Assembly (NCBI RefSeq): GCF_033283405.1
Contig: NZ_JAWMQR010000014.1
Coordinates: forward strand, 32,726-96,725
Direction of reading: 5' to 3'
Length of the DNA stretch: 64,000 bases
Origin: Halioxenophilus sp033283405
GTDB lineage: Bacteria > Pseudomonadota > Gammaproteobacteria > Pseudomonadales > Cellvibrionaceae
Shown one piece after another: positions 33,965 through 42,422 of this stretch. A program made the translations under genes and the position numbers. The notes beneath the pieces were generated by a model. It searched no databases and was not told the DNA's origin. It saw only the letters and a list, made by a program, of their open reading frames with translations. How positions within the stretch are numbered: position 1 is the first letter of the stretch; each line of letters begins with the position of its first letter.

Positions 33965-34314
33965 CGAATCGCTCCTTGAGTAACTGGTAAGAGTTATTAG
34001 TGTTCATTCGTGTTACCTAAATAGGGGCAAAACTCTTGCCAAGCTGCAAATTAAGCCATTTTTAATAAAAATAGTGTGTTAAATCAGTGGGTTGTAGAGG
34101 CGCTGTCGCCTCTAATCGGCGCGAATGGTAAATTCACAAAAGCACTAAAATGGTGTTGTTTATATTTATATGGATCATTATGGTGAATTAATGATCATTA
34201 ATAATGATTACAAATGGTGCATAAGTGGATGCTTGTCGATTTAATTTGGGTTGTTTATTTTGCTTTTTGGTGAGATTAAAAATTGGGTTGGGTGAGATCA
34301 TACTGAAAAATGAG
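33965..34314 (-). promoter_or_regulatory. Leader and promoter region of nrtA
   Basis: The 350-base gap lies between mobA and nrtA, both read leftward. It holds an 8-bp perfect hairpin (TAGAGGCG-ctgt-CGCCTCTA, 34095-34114) that would fold in the nrtA leader. A 14-base palindrome TTAATGATCATTAA lies further upstream (34188-34201), beside a half copy GATCATTA at 34173-34180. Nitrate uptake genes are often controlled through leader RNA (NasT/ANTAR proteins) or by NtrC. A GG-N10-GC sigma-54 promoter was looked for and not found. Confidence 0.5.
34095..34114 (-). other. Leader hairpin upstream of nrtA
   Basis: TAGAGGCG and CGCCTCTA pair perfectly around a four-base loop (ACAG on the coding strand). 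It is 131 bases before the nrtA start and outside any gene. Confidence 0.5.
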
Positions 34315-34902
34315 TTATTTTGGTGCGAAATGAGGTTGTTTCGCTAGCTGCAGTTCTGCTGGGGTGTTGATATTAAAGAAGGGGTCTGCGTCACTTTGGG
34401 TGAAGTCGAGGATGCCGTGGCGGCACTGTTGCAGCCAGCCCAACAGGCTGGCTTTGGTGGTGGTTTGCAGGTGTTGCGCTAGGCGATCGCTCAGTTGGCT
34501 GGACCAGAGGCCAATGGTGGGGTGGATCTTGTTGTGGCTGGTCACCACCAAACACTCGGGCTTTAGCAGTTGCCAGGTGGTTAATAGCTGCGGCAGCAGG
34601 TTATCGGGCAGGAAGGGGGTGTCGCAAGGGCAGGTGAGTAGCAGGCTGTTGGGGTGTTGCTGGTGGCTCCACGCCAACGCCGCCAGAAGAGCTGGTAGTG
34701 GCCCGCCGTGATGGCTATTGGCGTCGGCGATGGTGGGCAAACCCAGTTGCAGGATCTCCGGCCGTTGATTGGCGCAGACCACCCACTGCTCGACCCCTTG
34801 CTGTTCTAATTTATCGATGGTGCGGGCCAGCAGGGTGCGGCCGTTGAGTGTCAGCAGCGGCTTGCATTGGTAGCCCAATCGGCGGCCTTCGCCTCCGGCC
34901 AA
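34315..34902 (-). CDS. mobA: Molybdenum cofactor guanylyltransferase, start disrupted
   Basis: The protein carries LAGGEGRRLGYQCKPLL (MobA nucleotide loop), LLTCPCDTPFLP (metal-binding aspartate) and ANSHHGGPLPALLAAL. It matches MobA, which joins GMP to molybdopterin to make the dinucleotide cofactor of nitrate reductase-type enzymes. The frame is open upstream to a stop at 34971 but has no ATG or GTG. The first usable codon is TTG at 34902, which removes the first beta strand. An ATG at 34913 with a GAGAG ribosome site is one base out of frame. Adding one base after it would give a normal M-x-A-I-L-A-G-G start. The product is therefore either made from a rare start or the gene is frameshifted. 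Confidence 0.82.
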   Translation of the reverse strand: MAGGEGRRLGYQCKPLLTLNGRTLLARTIDKLEQQGVEQWVVCANQRPEILQLGLPTIADANSHHGGPLPALLAALAWSHQQHPNSLLLTCPCDTPFLPDNLLPQLLTTWQLLKPECLVVTSHNKIHPTIGLWSSQLSDRLAQHLQTTTKASLLGWLQQCRHGILDFTQSDADPFFNINTPAELQLAKQPHFAPK

Positions 34903-35042
34903 TATTGCCGCATTGATGATCTCTCGTTTGATATTTATAGCTCCATTCGGTGATGTCTTGTTATCGCCTTAAGTTAAGCGGTGTAATATGAGCCCGGCTG
35001 CCGCGAGGTTTATGCAGCAGCTCGTCTGCCCAAGGAGTACCC

Positions 35043-35687
35043 ATGACAGAAGATTTACACTCACTTCGCCGCGACTACAAGTTAGCAGAATTAAAACGCG
35101 AAGATTTGTGCGCTGACCCTATCGAGCAATTTGATCTCTGGTTAAAGCAGGTGATTGATGCGGGGATCAAGGATCCCACGGCAATGGTCGTGGCCACGGT
35201 CTCCGCCGATGGTCAGCCCTCCCTGAGGACGGTTCTATTGAAGCAGGTGGATCAGGCCGGGTTTGTCTTTTTTACCAACTATGCCAGCCGTAAGGCAGAA
35301 GAGATTGCAGCCAACCCCAAGGTTGGGCTGCTTTTCCCATGGCATTTCATGGATCGGCAGGTGAAGGTGTGTGGCACGGCCACCAAGGTGAGCGCTCTGG
35401 AGTCGCTGCAATACTTTGCCTCGCGCCCGGTGGAGAGCCAGTTGGCGGCCTGGGCATCGCGGCAAAGTAAGGCGATCACCTCCAAACAACTGTTGCTCGG
35501 TCAATTGGAGCGTATGAAGGCAAAGTTTGCCCACGGTCATATCCCCTTGCCGGATTTCTGGGGCGGTTTTCGGGTGGTGCCCCATGAGATCGAATTTTGG
35601 CAGGGCGGGGTGAGTCGCATGCATGACCGTTTCCAATACCGTTTGGATGATAAGGGCGAGTGGCAGATAGAGCGCTTGATGCCCTAG
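35043..35687 (+). CDS. pdxH: Pyridoxamine 5'-phosphate oxidase
   Basis: The 214-residue protein has the full PNPOx pattern: LRRDYKLAELKREDL, SLRTVLLKQVDQAGFVFFTN, YASRKAEEIAANP, HFMDRQVKVCGTA, ASRQSKAI, FWGGFRVVPHEIEFWQGG and RFQY. It oxidises pyridoxine or pyridoxamine phosphate to pyridoxal phosphate in the cytosol using FMN. Conserved arginines and lysines of the FMN and substrate sites are present. The start ATG has AAGGAG six bases upstream. It is followed by a DUF1415 gene, probably co-transcribed. Confidence 0.97.
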   Translation: MTEDLHSLRRDYKLAELKREDLCADPIEQFDLWLKQVIDAGIKDPTAMVVATVSADGQPSLRTVLLKQVDQAGFVFFTNYASRKAEEIAANPKVGLLFPWHFMDRQVKVCGTATKVSALESLQYFASRPVESQLAAWASRQSKAITSKQLLLGQLERMKAKFAHGHIPLPDFWGGFRVVPHEIEFWQGGVSRMHDRFQYRLDDKGEWQIERLMP

Positions 35688-35747
35688 TGGGCTTTGGTTT
35701 TTCTGTGAGTGTGAGGTTGGCTATCGGTGGCTGCTGGGGCGGGTAAC

Positions 35748-36311
35748 GTGACGGATGTAAATGAGGTATTGGCGGCTAGCAAAGTCTGGTTGCAGCAGGT
35801 GGTGATTGGCTTGGGGTTGTGCCCATTTGCCGCATCGCCCTGGCGCGAAGGCCGGGTTGAGATCGTGGTCAGCGAGGCCGTGGAGCCCGATGTCATTCTA
35901 ACCGAGGTTGTGCAGCAGTTGCGGCGGCTGGAGGCAACCCCTGCAGCTGAGTTAGAGACCACCCTGCTGGTAGTGGCTAACGGTTTTGCCGATTTTGATG
36001 ATTACAACCAGTTTTTGGATGTGGTGGATGCACTGCTTGAGGCCTACCATTGGCAGGGCATTTTCCAGGTGGCCAGTTTTCACCCCGACTATCAATTCGC
36101 CGGTGAGGCGCCCCAAGCACGCAGTAATCTAACCAACTGTGCGCCCTATCCTATATTCCATCTGTTGCGTGAGCAGAGCATCAGTGCGGTGGCTGAGCAG
36201 GTGGATGATCTCGAGGCCATCCCTGAGCGCAATATTGCCAAACTCGAAGCTATGCCTCTGGTTCAGTTGCAGGGGCTCTTTCCTTACATCAAGTGGTTGT
36301 TTGGCGCCTAG
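35748..36311 (+). CDS. DUF1415 family protein
   Basis: The 187-residue protein carries the DUF1415 signatures GLCPFAASPWREGRV near the N terminus and VASFHPDYQFAGE, SNLTNCAPYPIFHLLRE and IPERNIAKLEAM further on. The family is cytosolic and of unknown function; conserved Cys and His residues suggest a metal or redox role. Two GTG starts are possible: 35727 with GAGG upstream and 35748 after GGGCGGG. I prefer the shorter form because the family usually begins about 25 residues before CPFA. Its TAG stop overlaps the TAG stop of the converging gene at CTAG (36308-36311). Confidence 0.8.
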   Translation: MTDVNEVLAASKVWLQQVVIGLGLCPFAASPWREGRVEIVVSEAVEPDVILTEVVQQLRRLEATPAAELETTLLVVANGFADFDDYNQFLDVVDALLEAYHWQGIFQVASFHPDYQFAGEAPQARSNLTNCAPYPIFHLLREQSISAVAEQVDDLEAIPERNIAKLEAMPLVQLQGLFPYIKWLFGA

Positions 36312-37201
36312 TCGGTTGGCTCGGCGGGCGGCATTTGATAGCGCTCGACAATGGCATTAATGGTGCCGTCAGCTTTTAAAGCCCGCAGTCGTTCATTGAT
36401 CCACTGTTGGGTGGCCATGGGCACCTCTCTGCTCATGATCAGGGTGACCGGTGGTGCGTGATCCAAAGGGTAGTTGTAGAGGTGATTCGCCCCCAGGTGA
36501 TACTTGCTGTTGACATAAGCCATGCGGGGGTAGTTGCCCAGATAGTAGTCGCCCCGGTGCCGCAGCAGTAATTCCATCGCGTGGCGCTGGTTTTTTGCTT
36601 CCAGTACGTTCATGCCCAGGGTTTTCAGTTGCTGTACCAGGTGGTCATACTGAAAGCCCTTTATCGTTACCAGTATCTTGTTTTTGATATCGACCTTTAA
36701 CTGCTGAATCTGATTGGCTGGGTCGACGCTCATGAGGCTGTACTGATAGGGGAACAGGTCTATCTCAGACATCACCTGCTGGCTCCAGGAGGGATCGGAC
36801 TGCCAGCTGCGAAAGCCGTAGGAGATCCAACAGCCTTTGCTGGCCTGATAGATGTCGCGTTTGATTCTGGGGGCGGGTTTGATCACCGTTTCCACTGTGA
36901 TGCCGCTGTCGGCAAAGATGGCAAACACGATATCACTGATAATCCCTTTGGCGGGACCGCTGCCATGTGCTATCTGATACGGCTCGACTGCACCTTCATA
37001 TATAAGATAGTTAATCGATTCGATTTCACTGGCCTGGGCAGGGGCAAGGAGGCCGGAAACCCAGAATAGGAGTGGCAGGAAGAGCAGGCTAAGCGAGAGA
37101 GTGCTGCGATTTTTGGGGGATTCGATCCCGCGCCTGAGATTTAAAGTGGTGAGGTGTTTAGTGGTCACGGTACAGCTATGGTCATCTATCAGTGGCGTCA
37201 A
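36308..37201 (-). CDS. Periplasmic solute-binding protein, family-3-like
   Basis: The protein has a hydrophobic signal region (LSLSLLFLPLLFWVSGLLAP) and a mature part similar to amino-acid-type family 3 binding proteins: INYLIYEGAVEPYQI, GIISDIVFAIFADSGITVET and LRALKADGTINAIVERY. Such stand-alone binding proteins without transporter genes often occur in Vibrio/Shewanella-like genomes and may be sensors or chemoreceptor partners. No ATG is found near the N terminus; TTG 37201 and GTG 37168 are the candidates, both giving a long N terminus, so the start is uncertain. The stop shares CTAG with the DUF1415 gene. Confidence 0.75.
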   Translation of the reverse strand: MTPLIDDHSCTVTTKHLTTLNLRRGIESPKNRSTLSLSLLFLPLLFWVSGLLAPAQASEIESINYLIYEGAVEPYQIAHGSGPAKGIISDIVFAIFADSGITVETVIKPAPRIKRDIYQASKGCWISYGFRSWQSDPSWSQQVMSEIDLFPYQYSLMSVDPANQIQQLKVDIKNKILVTIKGFQYDHLVQQLKTLGMNVLEAKNQRHAMELLLRHRGDYYLGNYPRMAYVNSKYHLGANHLYNYPLDHAPPVTLIMSREVPMATQQWINERLRALKADGTINAIVERYQMPPAEPTD

Positions 37202-37589
37202 AATACTCTAGCAAGCTATTGGCTTGGTGGGGAGAGGATAGCCCAATACCTGTAACTTATAACAGTTTAACCGGTTGAAATCAGGCGCAAAGCGAGTAGA
37301 ACCTCCAAATATAACGGTTTCCTAATGTGCATCCTTGCCGCTTTTGTCTGTGTTGCCGCGCCTGTCGCCTCAATTTTCTTGTTAACTCCCTTTCAGCTGA
37401 CGCCTCCTACTTCCTCTGAGCCCACCAAAATGTTTTCAACCTGAAACATTACTGTAATAAACAGCCCTTACAGTACACCCAAATTTTGGTGTAACGGATT
37501 GATCTGCCCGCCTTAACAGGGACTCCGCAATTCCAATCAGCCATTTAGGCGCATCACTACCTTAGACAGACAACATCAATGAGGTGTCA
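37202..37589. promoter_or_regulatory. Upstream region of TonB-dependent receptor
   Basis: The 388-base gap contains no gene. It holds the perfect inverted repeat TACTGTAA (37450-37457) / TTACAGTA (37468-37475) with a 10-base spacer, about 115 bases before the receptor start. A partial related sequence CTGTAACTTATAACAG lies near 37251. These could be operator sites for the receptor gene or for the divergently read binding-protein gene. Confidence 0.5.
37450..37475. promoter_or_regulatory. Inverted repeat, candidate operator
   Basis: TACTGTAA and TTACAGTA form 8-base perfect arms 10 bases apart, so the half-site centres are 18 bases apart. This spacing fits a dimeric regulator. It lies upstream of the TonB-dependent receptor gene. 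Confidence 0.45.
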
Positions 37590-40500
37590 ATGAAACGGTC
37601 GCTAATCAACGGTTTAGCCGCGAGCGCACTGGTGCTTAGTTCGCTCACAGCCAAGGCGGCTGATGAGCTCGTAATTTACGTGTTCAAAGATGGCGAAGCG
37701 GCGGCTGACGTTTCGGTAGTGCTGGATGGTCAAACGCAAAAGCCGCTCAAGCAGGGTGGTGTTGCCACGTTTGATTTAGGCGAAGGCGGCCATAGCGTGC
37801 AGTTGATCCAAAATGGCCAAACCATTCACAGCTTCCGTTTTGACAGTGCCCTGGGCCAGTTAACCGATATCAATGTGGCCCTGTCGGCCGCCAGCAAGCC
37901 GAAGGTAGCGATCGAGTCTTTCTATAAAACCGAAACCGCGACTGAAAAAGCCAAGGCGCCTGCCGGTTTCCTACAGGGACAGATCAACTCAGCTGGCAGC
38001 CCCGTTGCCGGTGCAGAGATTACCGTTGATGGCACCAGCTACTCAGCTATCTCCGACGAAAACGGTCGCTACGAGTTGGAGTTGCCGCGTGGCCTGTACA
38101 ACCTCTCCATTACTCACCCCGATATGCGTATGGTCGAGGCCAAAGATGTACGGGTGGTTTCCAATGTTACCAAGGGGTTGATGCTGACCATGCGTGCCAA
38201 GAGCGAAAGCTCGCCGTCGCTCAGTGTCGCCATGCCGCAGATTGAAGAGGTCACGGTACTCGCCAAGTACAACCCCAATGCCTTCGGCGAGAGTGAGCGC
38301 TTCTCGGCCAACGTACTGGATACCCTGGGTATTGAGCAGTTGGCCCGCTTTGGTGACAGCGAAGTTTCCGCCTCAGTGGTGCGTTTGCCTTCGGTTACCA
38401 TTCAGGACGACAGCTTTGTCTTTATTCGTGGTTTGGGTGGGCGCTATGTGACCACCACGCTCAATGGCGCCACCATGCCAAGTACTAACCCCAACCGCCG
38501 TTCGGTACCGCTCGATCTTTTTCCCAGCAACATTGTCAGCCAGCTGGATGTTAAGAAGACCTTTTTGTCGGAGATGCCCGGTGAGAGTACTGGGGGTAAT
38601 CTGGTTATCAACACCCGTACCTTCCCCGATGAGGGCGCCGGTAAGCTCTCATTTAAATTGGGTTACACCGATGGCTTGACTGGGGATACTGTCTACTCTG
38701 ACCCTAGCTCTGGTGATTTTGATTATCTAGGGGTTGACGATGGTTCCCGTCGTGAGCCGCTCGATGTTGAAGCTATCTCCATTGTCCTCGACCCCGTATT
38801 GCAACTGGGTCTGGATCCAACCACCGACGATGGTCATGCGCTGGGTAATGATTTTGATGTGTTGTCCGATCAGGTGAAAACACAGCTGCGCCAGGTTGCT
38901 GCTTTGCGCTTGACCGATGGTTTGGATCTAGACACCACCACTGCTACACCCAAGGTTTCGCTGGGCGGCAACTTCGGCGATCTGTTCTACATCGGTGAAA
39001 GCGAGCTGGGTTACTTCGGTGCGGTTAACTATAAGAGTGGCTGGGCACAAAAAACTGATGGTGTCTCGCGCACCTACTCAGCCAGTGGCCGGGATGTGCG
39101 TGATGACTTCGCCTTTGAAGAGTCAGCCCTACAGGTTGATGTGAGTGCACTACTCTCGGTTGGCTTGAATGTTGGTAATAACTCCTACACCTCCAACAGC
39201 ATTGTTTCTCGTGTAACAGAGAACAGTGTTCGAGTTAAAGATGGTGACGACGGCGATTCCGGTAAAACGGTATATGGTTACAGCATCGATTGGGAAGAGC
39301 GGCAGTATCTGTCTGAGCAAGTTACCGGTGAGCACTTCCTGGACGACGCAGGTGATTTCACTACTGAGTGGCAGGCGACTGTCAGCCAGACCCGCCGTTA
39401 TGCTCCTGACCGCCGTGAAGTTCTGTTTACCGAGGAGGTTGTTGGCCAGCCCTACTCTCTGACCTTGTCCAATTTACTGCGTCGTTTCGACGACATGTAC
39501 GAATACAACTACGACGTCTCCAACAACTACGATTGGACTATTTCCAGTGGTGGTGATTTTGATCAGACGGCTAAGTTTGGTTGGCAGTACATCTACCGCG
39601 AGCGAGATTCTAAGTCTTCCACCTACGGTTTGACCTACACCGGCAGCGACCCCGATTTTGATCTGGCCGAAAATCGTCTGGTCTCGGATGTGGTTAATCA
39701 GGACAACATAACCGGTGACCCGGCAACTGGTCTGGCCTTTATTGATCGTACTCTGGCAAGTGACAGCTACAAGTCCGATATGACCATGACCAACGCCTTC
39801 CTCTCATACGATCTTCTGCTGAACAGCCAATTCCAATTTGTGTTGGGTGTGCGTTGGGAAGATTTTGAAATGGAGACCAATACCTTCAACCTGACTACGG
39901 GCGAGCCCACCGGTAAAGATAGTCCGTTGGAAGATGATGTCTGGTTGCCGTCGATCAACTTTAACTGGCTCTACTCAGAGCAACAGCAAATCCGATTGGC
40001 TTTCTCAAAAACTGTAAGCCGTCCGGATTTTAAAGAGCGCTCTAATGCGACCTTTTACGATAAAGAGCTGGACGCCCGGGTACGCGGTAATCCACAGCTG
40101 GCAATTTCTGAAGTGCTCAACGCCGATTTACGTTGGGAATACTACTGGAACGATACCGAAAACGTCAGTGTGGCCTTCTTCTACAAAGACTTCAGTGACC
40201 CGATTGAGCGTATTGTTCAAACGGCTTCCGGTACCGCCGGCAACACGCGAACGTTTGAAAACGCGGTTGATGGTCAGTTGTCTGGTGTTGAGGTGGATGG
40301 ACGTATCGATTTTGCGTTGAACGAATCACTTTCTCAATCGCTTTTCGTCGCTGGCAACGTCAGTTTAATTGATTCCGAGGTGACCACGCTGGATGGCAAA
40401 ACTGCCGATTTCCAAGGCGCTCCGGAATATACCTTCAACCTGATTCTGGGTTGGGACGATCTGGCCAATGACCAGGAGCTGACCGTCCTCTTTAACCAGA

Positions 40501-40730
40501 ACGGTAAGACGGTAATAGACCGCGGTGTGAGTGGCCGGGCCGATATTGTTAAAGAGCCTATTGCGGACCTGAATATCAATTACAAAAAAGGCTTCGCGGA
40601 AGATTTCAACTTCAGTATGAAGCTGAAAAACATTTTGAATTCGGATGTTGAATTGACCCAAGACGGCAAAATTTATCAATCCTACAAAAAAGGTGTCGAG
40701 TTTGAAGCCGGCATCGACTGGAATTTCTAA
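37590..40730 (+). CDS. TonB-dependent receptor with N-terminal regulatory domains
   Basis: The 1046-residue outer-membrane receptor has a signal peptide (LAASALVLSSLTAKA). An extra beta domain (about 25-105, VIYVFKDGEAAADVSVVLDG) is followed by a carboxypeptidase-regulatory-like domain (about 125-200, GQINSAGSPVAGAEITVDG). A TonB-box-like stretch (IEEVTVLAKY) precedes the plug (VVRLPSVTIQDDSFVFIRGL, RSVPLDLFPSNIVSQLDV). The barrel ends in FEAGIDWNF. Receptors with such extensions take up polysaccharide fragments, peptides or metal complexes; the ligand is unknown. I start at ATG 37590 with GAGG upstream; a GTG two codons earlier is less likely. It is followed 68 bases later by a lipoprotein gene, probably its partner. 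Confidence 0.92.
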   Translation: MKRSLINGLAASALVLSSLTAKAADELVIYVFKDGEAAADVSVVLDGQTQKPLKQGGVATFDLGEGGHSVQLIQNGQTIHSFRFDSALGQLTDINVALSAASKPKVAIESFYKTETATEKAKAPAGFLQGQINSAGSPVAGAEITVDGTSYSAISDENGRYELELPRGLYNLSITHPDMRMVEAKDVRVVSNVTKGLMLTMRAKSESSPSLSVAMPQIEEVTVLAKYNPNAFGESERFSANVLDTLGIEQLARFGDSEVSASVVRLPSVTIQDDSFVFIRGLGGRYVTTTLNGATMPSTNPNRRSVPLDLFPSNIVSQLDVKKTFLSEMPGESTGGNLVINTRTFPDEGAGKLSFKLGYTDGLTGDTVYSDPSSGDFDYLGVDDGSRREPLDVEAISIVLDPVLQLGLDPTTDDGHALGNDFDVLSDQVKTQLRQVAALRLTDGLDLDTTTATPKVSLGGNFGDLFYIGESELGYFGAVNYKSGWAQKTDGVSRTYSASGRDVRDDFAFEESALQVDVSALLSVGLNVGNNSYTSNSIVSRVTENSVRVKDGDDGDSGKTVYGYSIDWEERQYLSEQVTGEHFLDDAGDFTTEWQATVSQTRRYAPDRREVLFTEEVVGQPYSLTLSNLLRRFDDMYEYNYDVSNNYDWTISSGGDFDQTAKFGWQYIYRERDSKSSTYGLTYTGSDPDFDLAENRLVSDVVNQDNITGDPATGLAFIDRTLASDSYKSDMTMTNAFLSYDLLLNSQFQFVLGVRWEDFEMETNTFNLTTGEPTGKDSPLEDDVWLPSINFNWLYSEQQQIRLAFSKTVSRPDFKERSNATFYDKELDARVRGNPQLAISEVLNADLRWEYYWNDTENVSVAFFYKDFSDPIERIVQTASGTAGNTRTFENAVDGQLSGVEVDGRIDFALNESLSQSLFVAGNVSLIDSEVTTLDGKTADFQGAPEYTFNLILGWDDLANDQELTVLFNQNGKTVIDRGVSGRADIVKEPIADLNINYKKGFAEDFNFSMKLKNILNSDVELTQDGKIYQSYKKGVEFEAGIDWNF

Positions 40731-40798
40731 CGACAGAGCAGTTGGAAAAAGCAAGACCTAAAACTTACTTTAAAATACGTGACATGCTAGGAGATGTT

Positions 40799-42331
40799 AT
40801 GGAACTTAAGAAACTAGTGCTGGCAACAGCAGTATTTGGCGCTCTGGGCGGGTTATACGGCTGCTCTGGAGACGAAAAAGCGATCATTACTATCGATGAT
40901 AACAGCGTTACCACCGATAACAGCACCACCACCACTACGACTACCACGAACACTGGTACCGATACCGCCAACGCTGGCTTTTACGATGATGAAGCTGCTA
41001 TTGCTGCTTCTATTGCGGCTATCCCCAACTCGTTCGAGAAGACCGTTTCCATTATCAACCCAGCGACTGGTGATGAGGTTGCGGTAACTGCTGTGCAGCT
41101 GCCTTCTTCAATTGTTGTTGACGTAACTCTGGACGCAGACGTTCTCTATTACATGGCCGATCGCGTTACTGTGGGTAATGGTAATGAGTCTATGTCTGAC
41201 ACCGATGGTACTCTGGCTGATAGCTCTGCCGTGCTGAACGTAACCATGACCATCGAAGCAGGTACTCGCGTACTGGCTGCCAAAAGCACCTTCGCCAACC
41301 TGTTGATTACTCGCGGTTCAAAAATCATGGCAGAAGGTACTGCCGACGCTCCGATTATCTTCTCCTCTGATGATACCGACTTCGACGGTTCCAGTGAGTG
41401 GGGCGGACTCATCATTCATGGTTACGGCCTGCACAACGAGTGTGCTTATCCTGCTACTCCAACCGCATGTAACATTGACGCCGAAGGTGAATCTGGATTC
41501 TCTGGTGGCCACGACAATACCGACAGCAGCGGTGTGTTGAAATACGTTGTTCTGGCTGAGGGTGGTTATGAGTTCGCTCCTGGTGACGAAATCAACGGTA
41601 TCTCACTGGTTGCCGTTGGTTCCGGTACTGAAATGGATTACATACAAGTACACAATAACTCTGATGACGGTATCGAGTTCTTCGGTGGCGCGGTTAGTGC
41701 CAAGCACTTGGTATTGACCGGCAACCAGGATGACACTCTGGACTGGGATGAAGGCTACGTTGGTAACCTGCAATATGTTCTGGCTATTCAGTCTGCTGCC
41801 ACTAATGGTAATACTATCGAAGCAGATACCTTTGGTAGTGCTGACTTCCTGTCTGAGCCAACCATCATGAACGCCACCTTCATCGGTAATGGTTCGCAAA
41901 CCTACCTGCACCGTTTGAAAGAGGGTACTGGTGCTTACATTCACAGCTCTATCATGACTGGTGCCAGCGGTACTATCGATACCTGTATCGATATGCAAGG
42001 TGCGGATGCAATTGCCAACGCTTCTAACGGTTCTATCATCTACAACCAAATTATTGCGGATTGTACCACCTTCGAAGAAGCTGATGGTGTAGCCACTACC
42101 GCTTTGGTTGATAGCGGCCAAGCCACTGCCATCTCTTCAGTTGCAGCATCTCTGGACAGCAACTATGCCTCCACGGCTGCCGAAGCCACTGGTGTTTCTG
42201 CGGTGACTGCGTCTGACTACAGCAGTGTTGCCAATGATGCATTCTTTGATGCTACTACTTTCATTGGTGCAGTTAACCCGGATGGTTCTGACCTGTGGTT
42301 CCAAGGTTGGATTTTGGATGGTTCACTTTAA
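40799..42331 (+). CDS. Surface lipoprotein, beta-helix-like, partner of the receptor
   Basis: The 510-residue lipoprotein has the lipobox GLYGCSG, then a Thr/Asp-rich linker with eight consecutive threonines. The mature part contains ITRGSKIMAEGTADAPIIFS, GGLIIHGYG, IQVHNNSDDGIEFFGG and MNATFIGNGSQTYLH. These are short repeating strands with Asn/Gly turns typical of right-handed parallel beta helices. Similar lipoproteins often follow TonB-dependent receptors in marine gammaproteobacteria and may capture the ligand, in analogy to SusD; this is inference. The start ATG has AGGAG six bases upstream. A bidirectional terminator follows. Confidence 0.8.
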   Translation: MELKKLVLATAVFGALGGLYGCSGDEKAIITIDDNSVTTDNSTTTTTTTTNTGTDTANAGFYDDEAAIAASIAAIPNSFEKTVSIINPATGDEVAVTAVQLPSSIVVDVTLDADVLYYMADRVTVGNGNESMSDTDGTLADSSAVLNVTMTIEAGTRVLAAKSTFANLLITRGSKIMAEGTADAPIIFSSDDTDFDGSSEWGGLIIHGYGLHNECAYPATPTACNIDAEGESGFSGGHDNTDSSGVLKYVVLAEGGYEFAPGDEINGISLVAVGSGTEMDYIQVHNNSDDGIEFFGGAVSAKHLVLTGNQDDTLDWDEGYVGNLQYVLAIQSAATNGNTIEADTFGSADFLSEPTIMNATFIGNGSQTYLHRLKEGTGAYIHSSIMTGASGTIDTCIDMQGADAIANASNGSIIYNQIIADCTTFEEADGVATTALVDSGQATAISSVAASLDSNYASTAAEATGVSAVTASDYSSVANDAFFDATTFIGAVNPDGSDLWFQGWILDGSL

Positions 42332-42377
42332 TTGCCAGCCAGTTAAAGTAGAGCAAAGCCTTGCCTAATGGTGAGGC

Positions 42378-42408
42378 AAAAAAATCCCCGCAATAGCGGG
42401 GATTTTTT
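42378..42408. terminator. Bidirectional rho-independent terminator
   Basis: AAATCCCCGC-aata-GCGGGGATTT has an A-run before and T-run after. It separates the plus-strand lipoprotein gene from the converging DUF4097 gene. Confidence 0.92.
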
Positions 42409-42422
42409 ATTTATGGGAAGGG

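Noticed and set aside
33965..34100. Sigma-54 promoter upstream of nrtA
   Set aside because: Nearest candidate (TGGCTTAATTTGC on the minus strand) has GG and GC eight bases apart instead of ten.
34188..34206. Fur-type box in the nrtA leader
   Set aside because: Only about 12 of 19 positions match the consensus; the palindrome alone does not justify the call.
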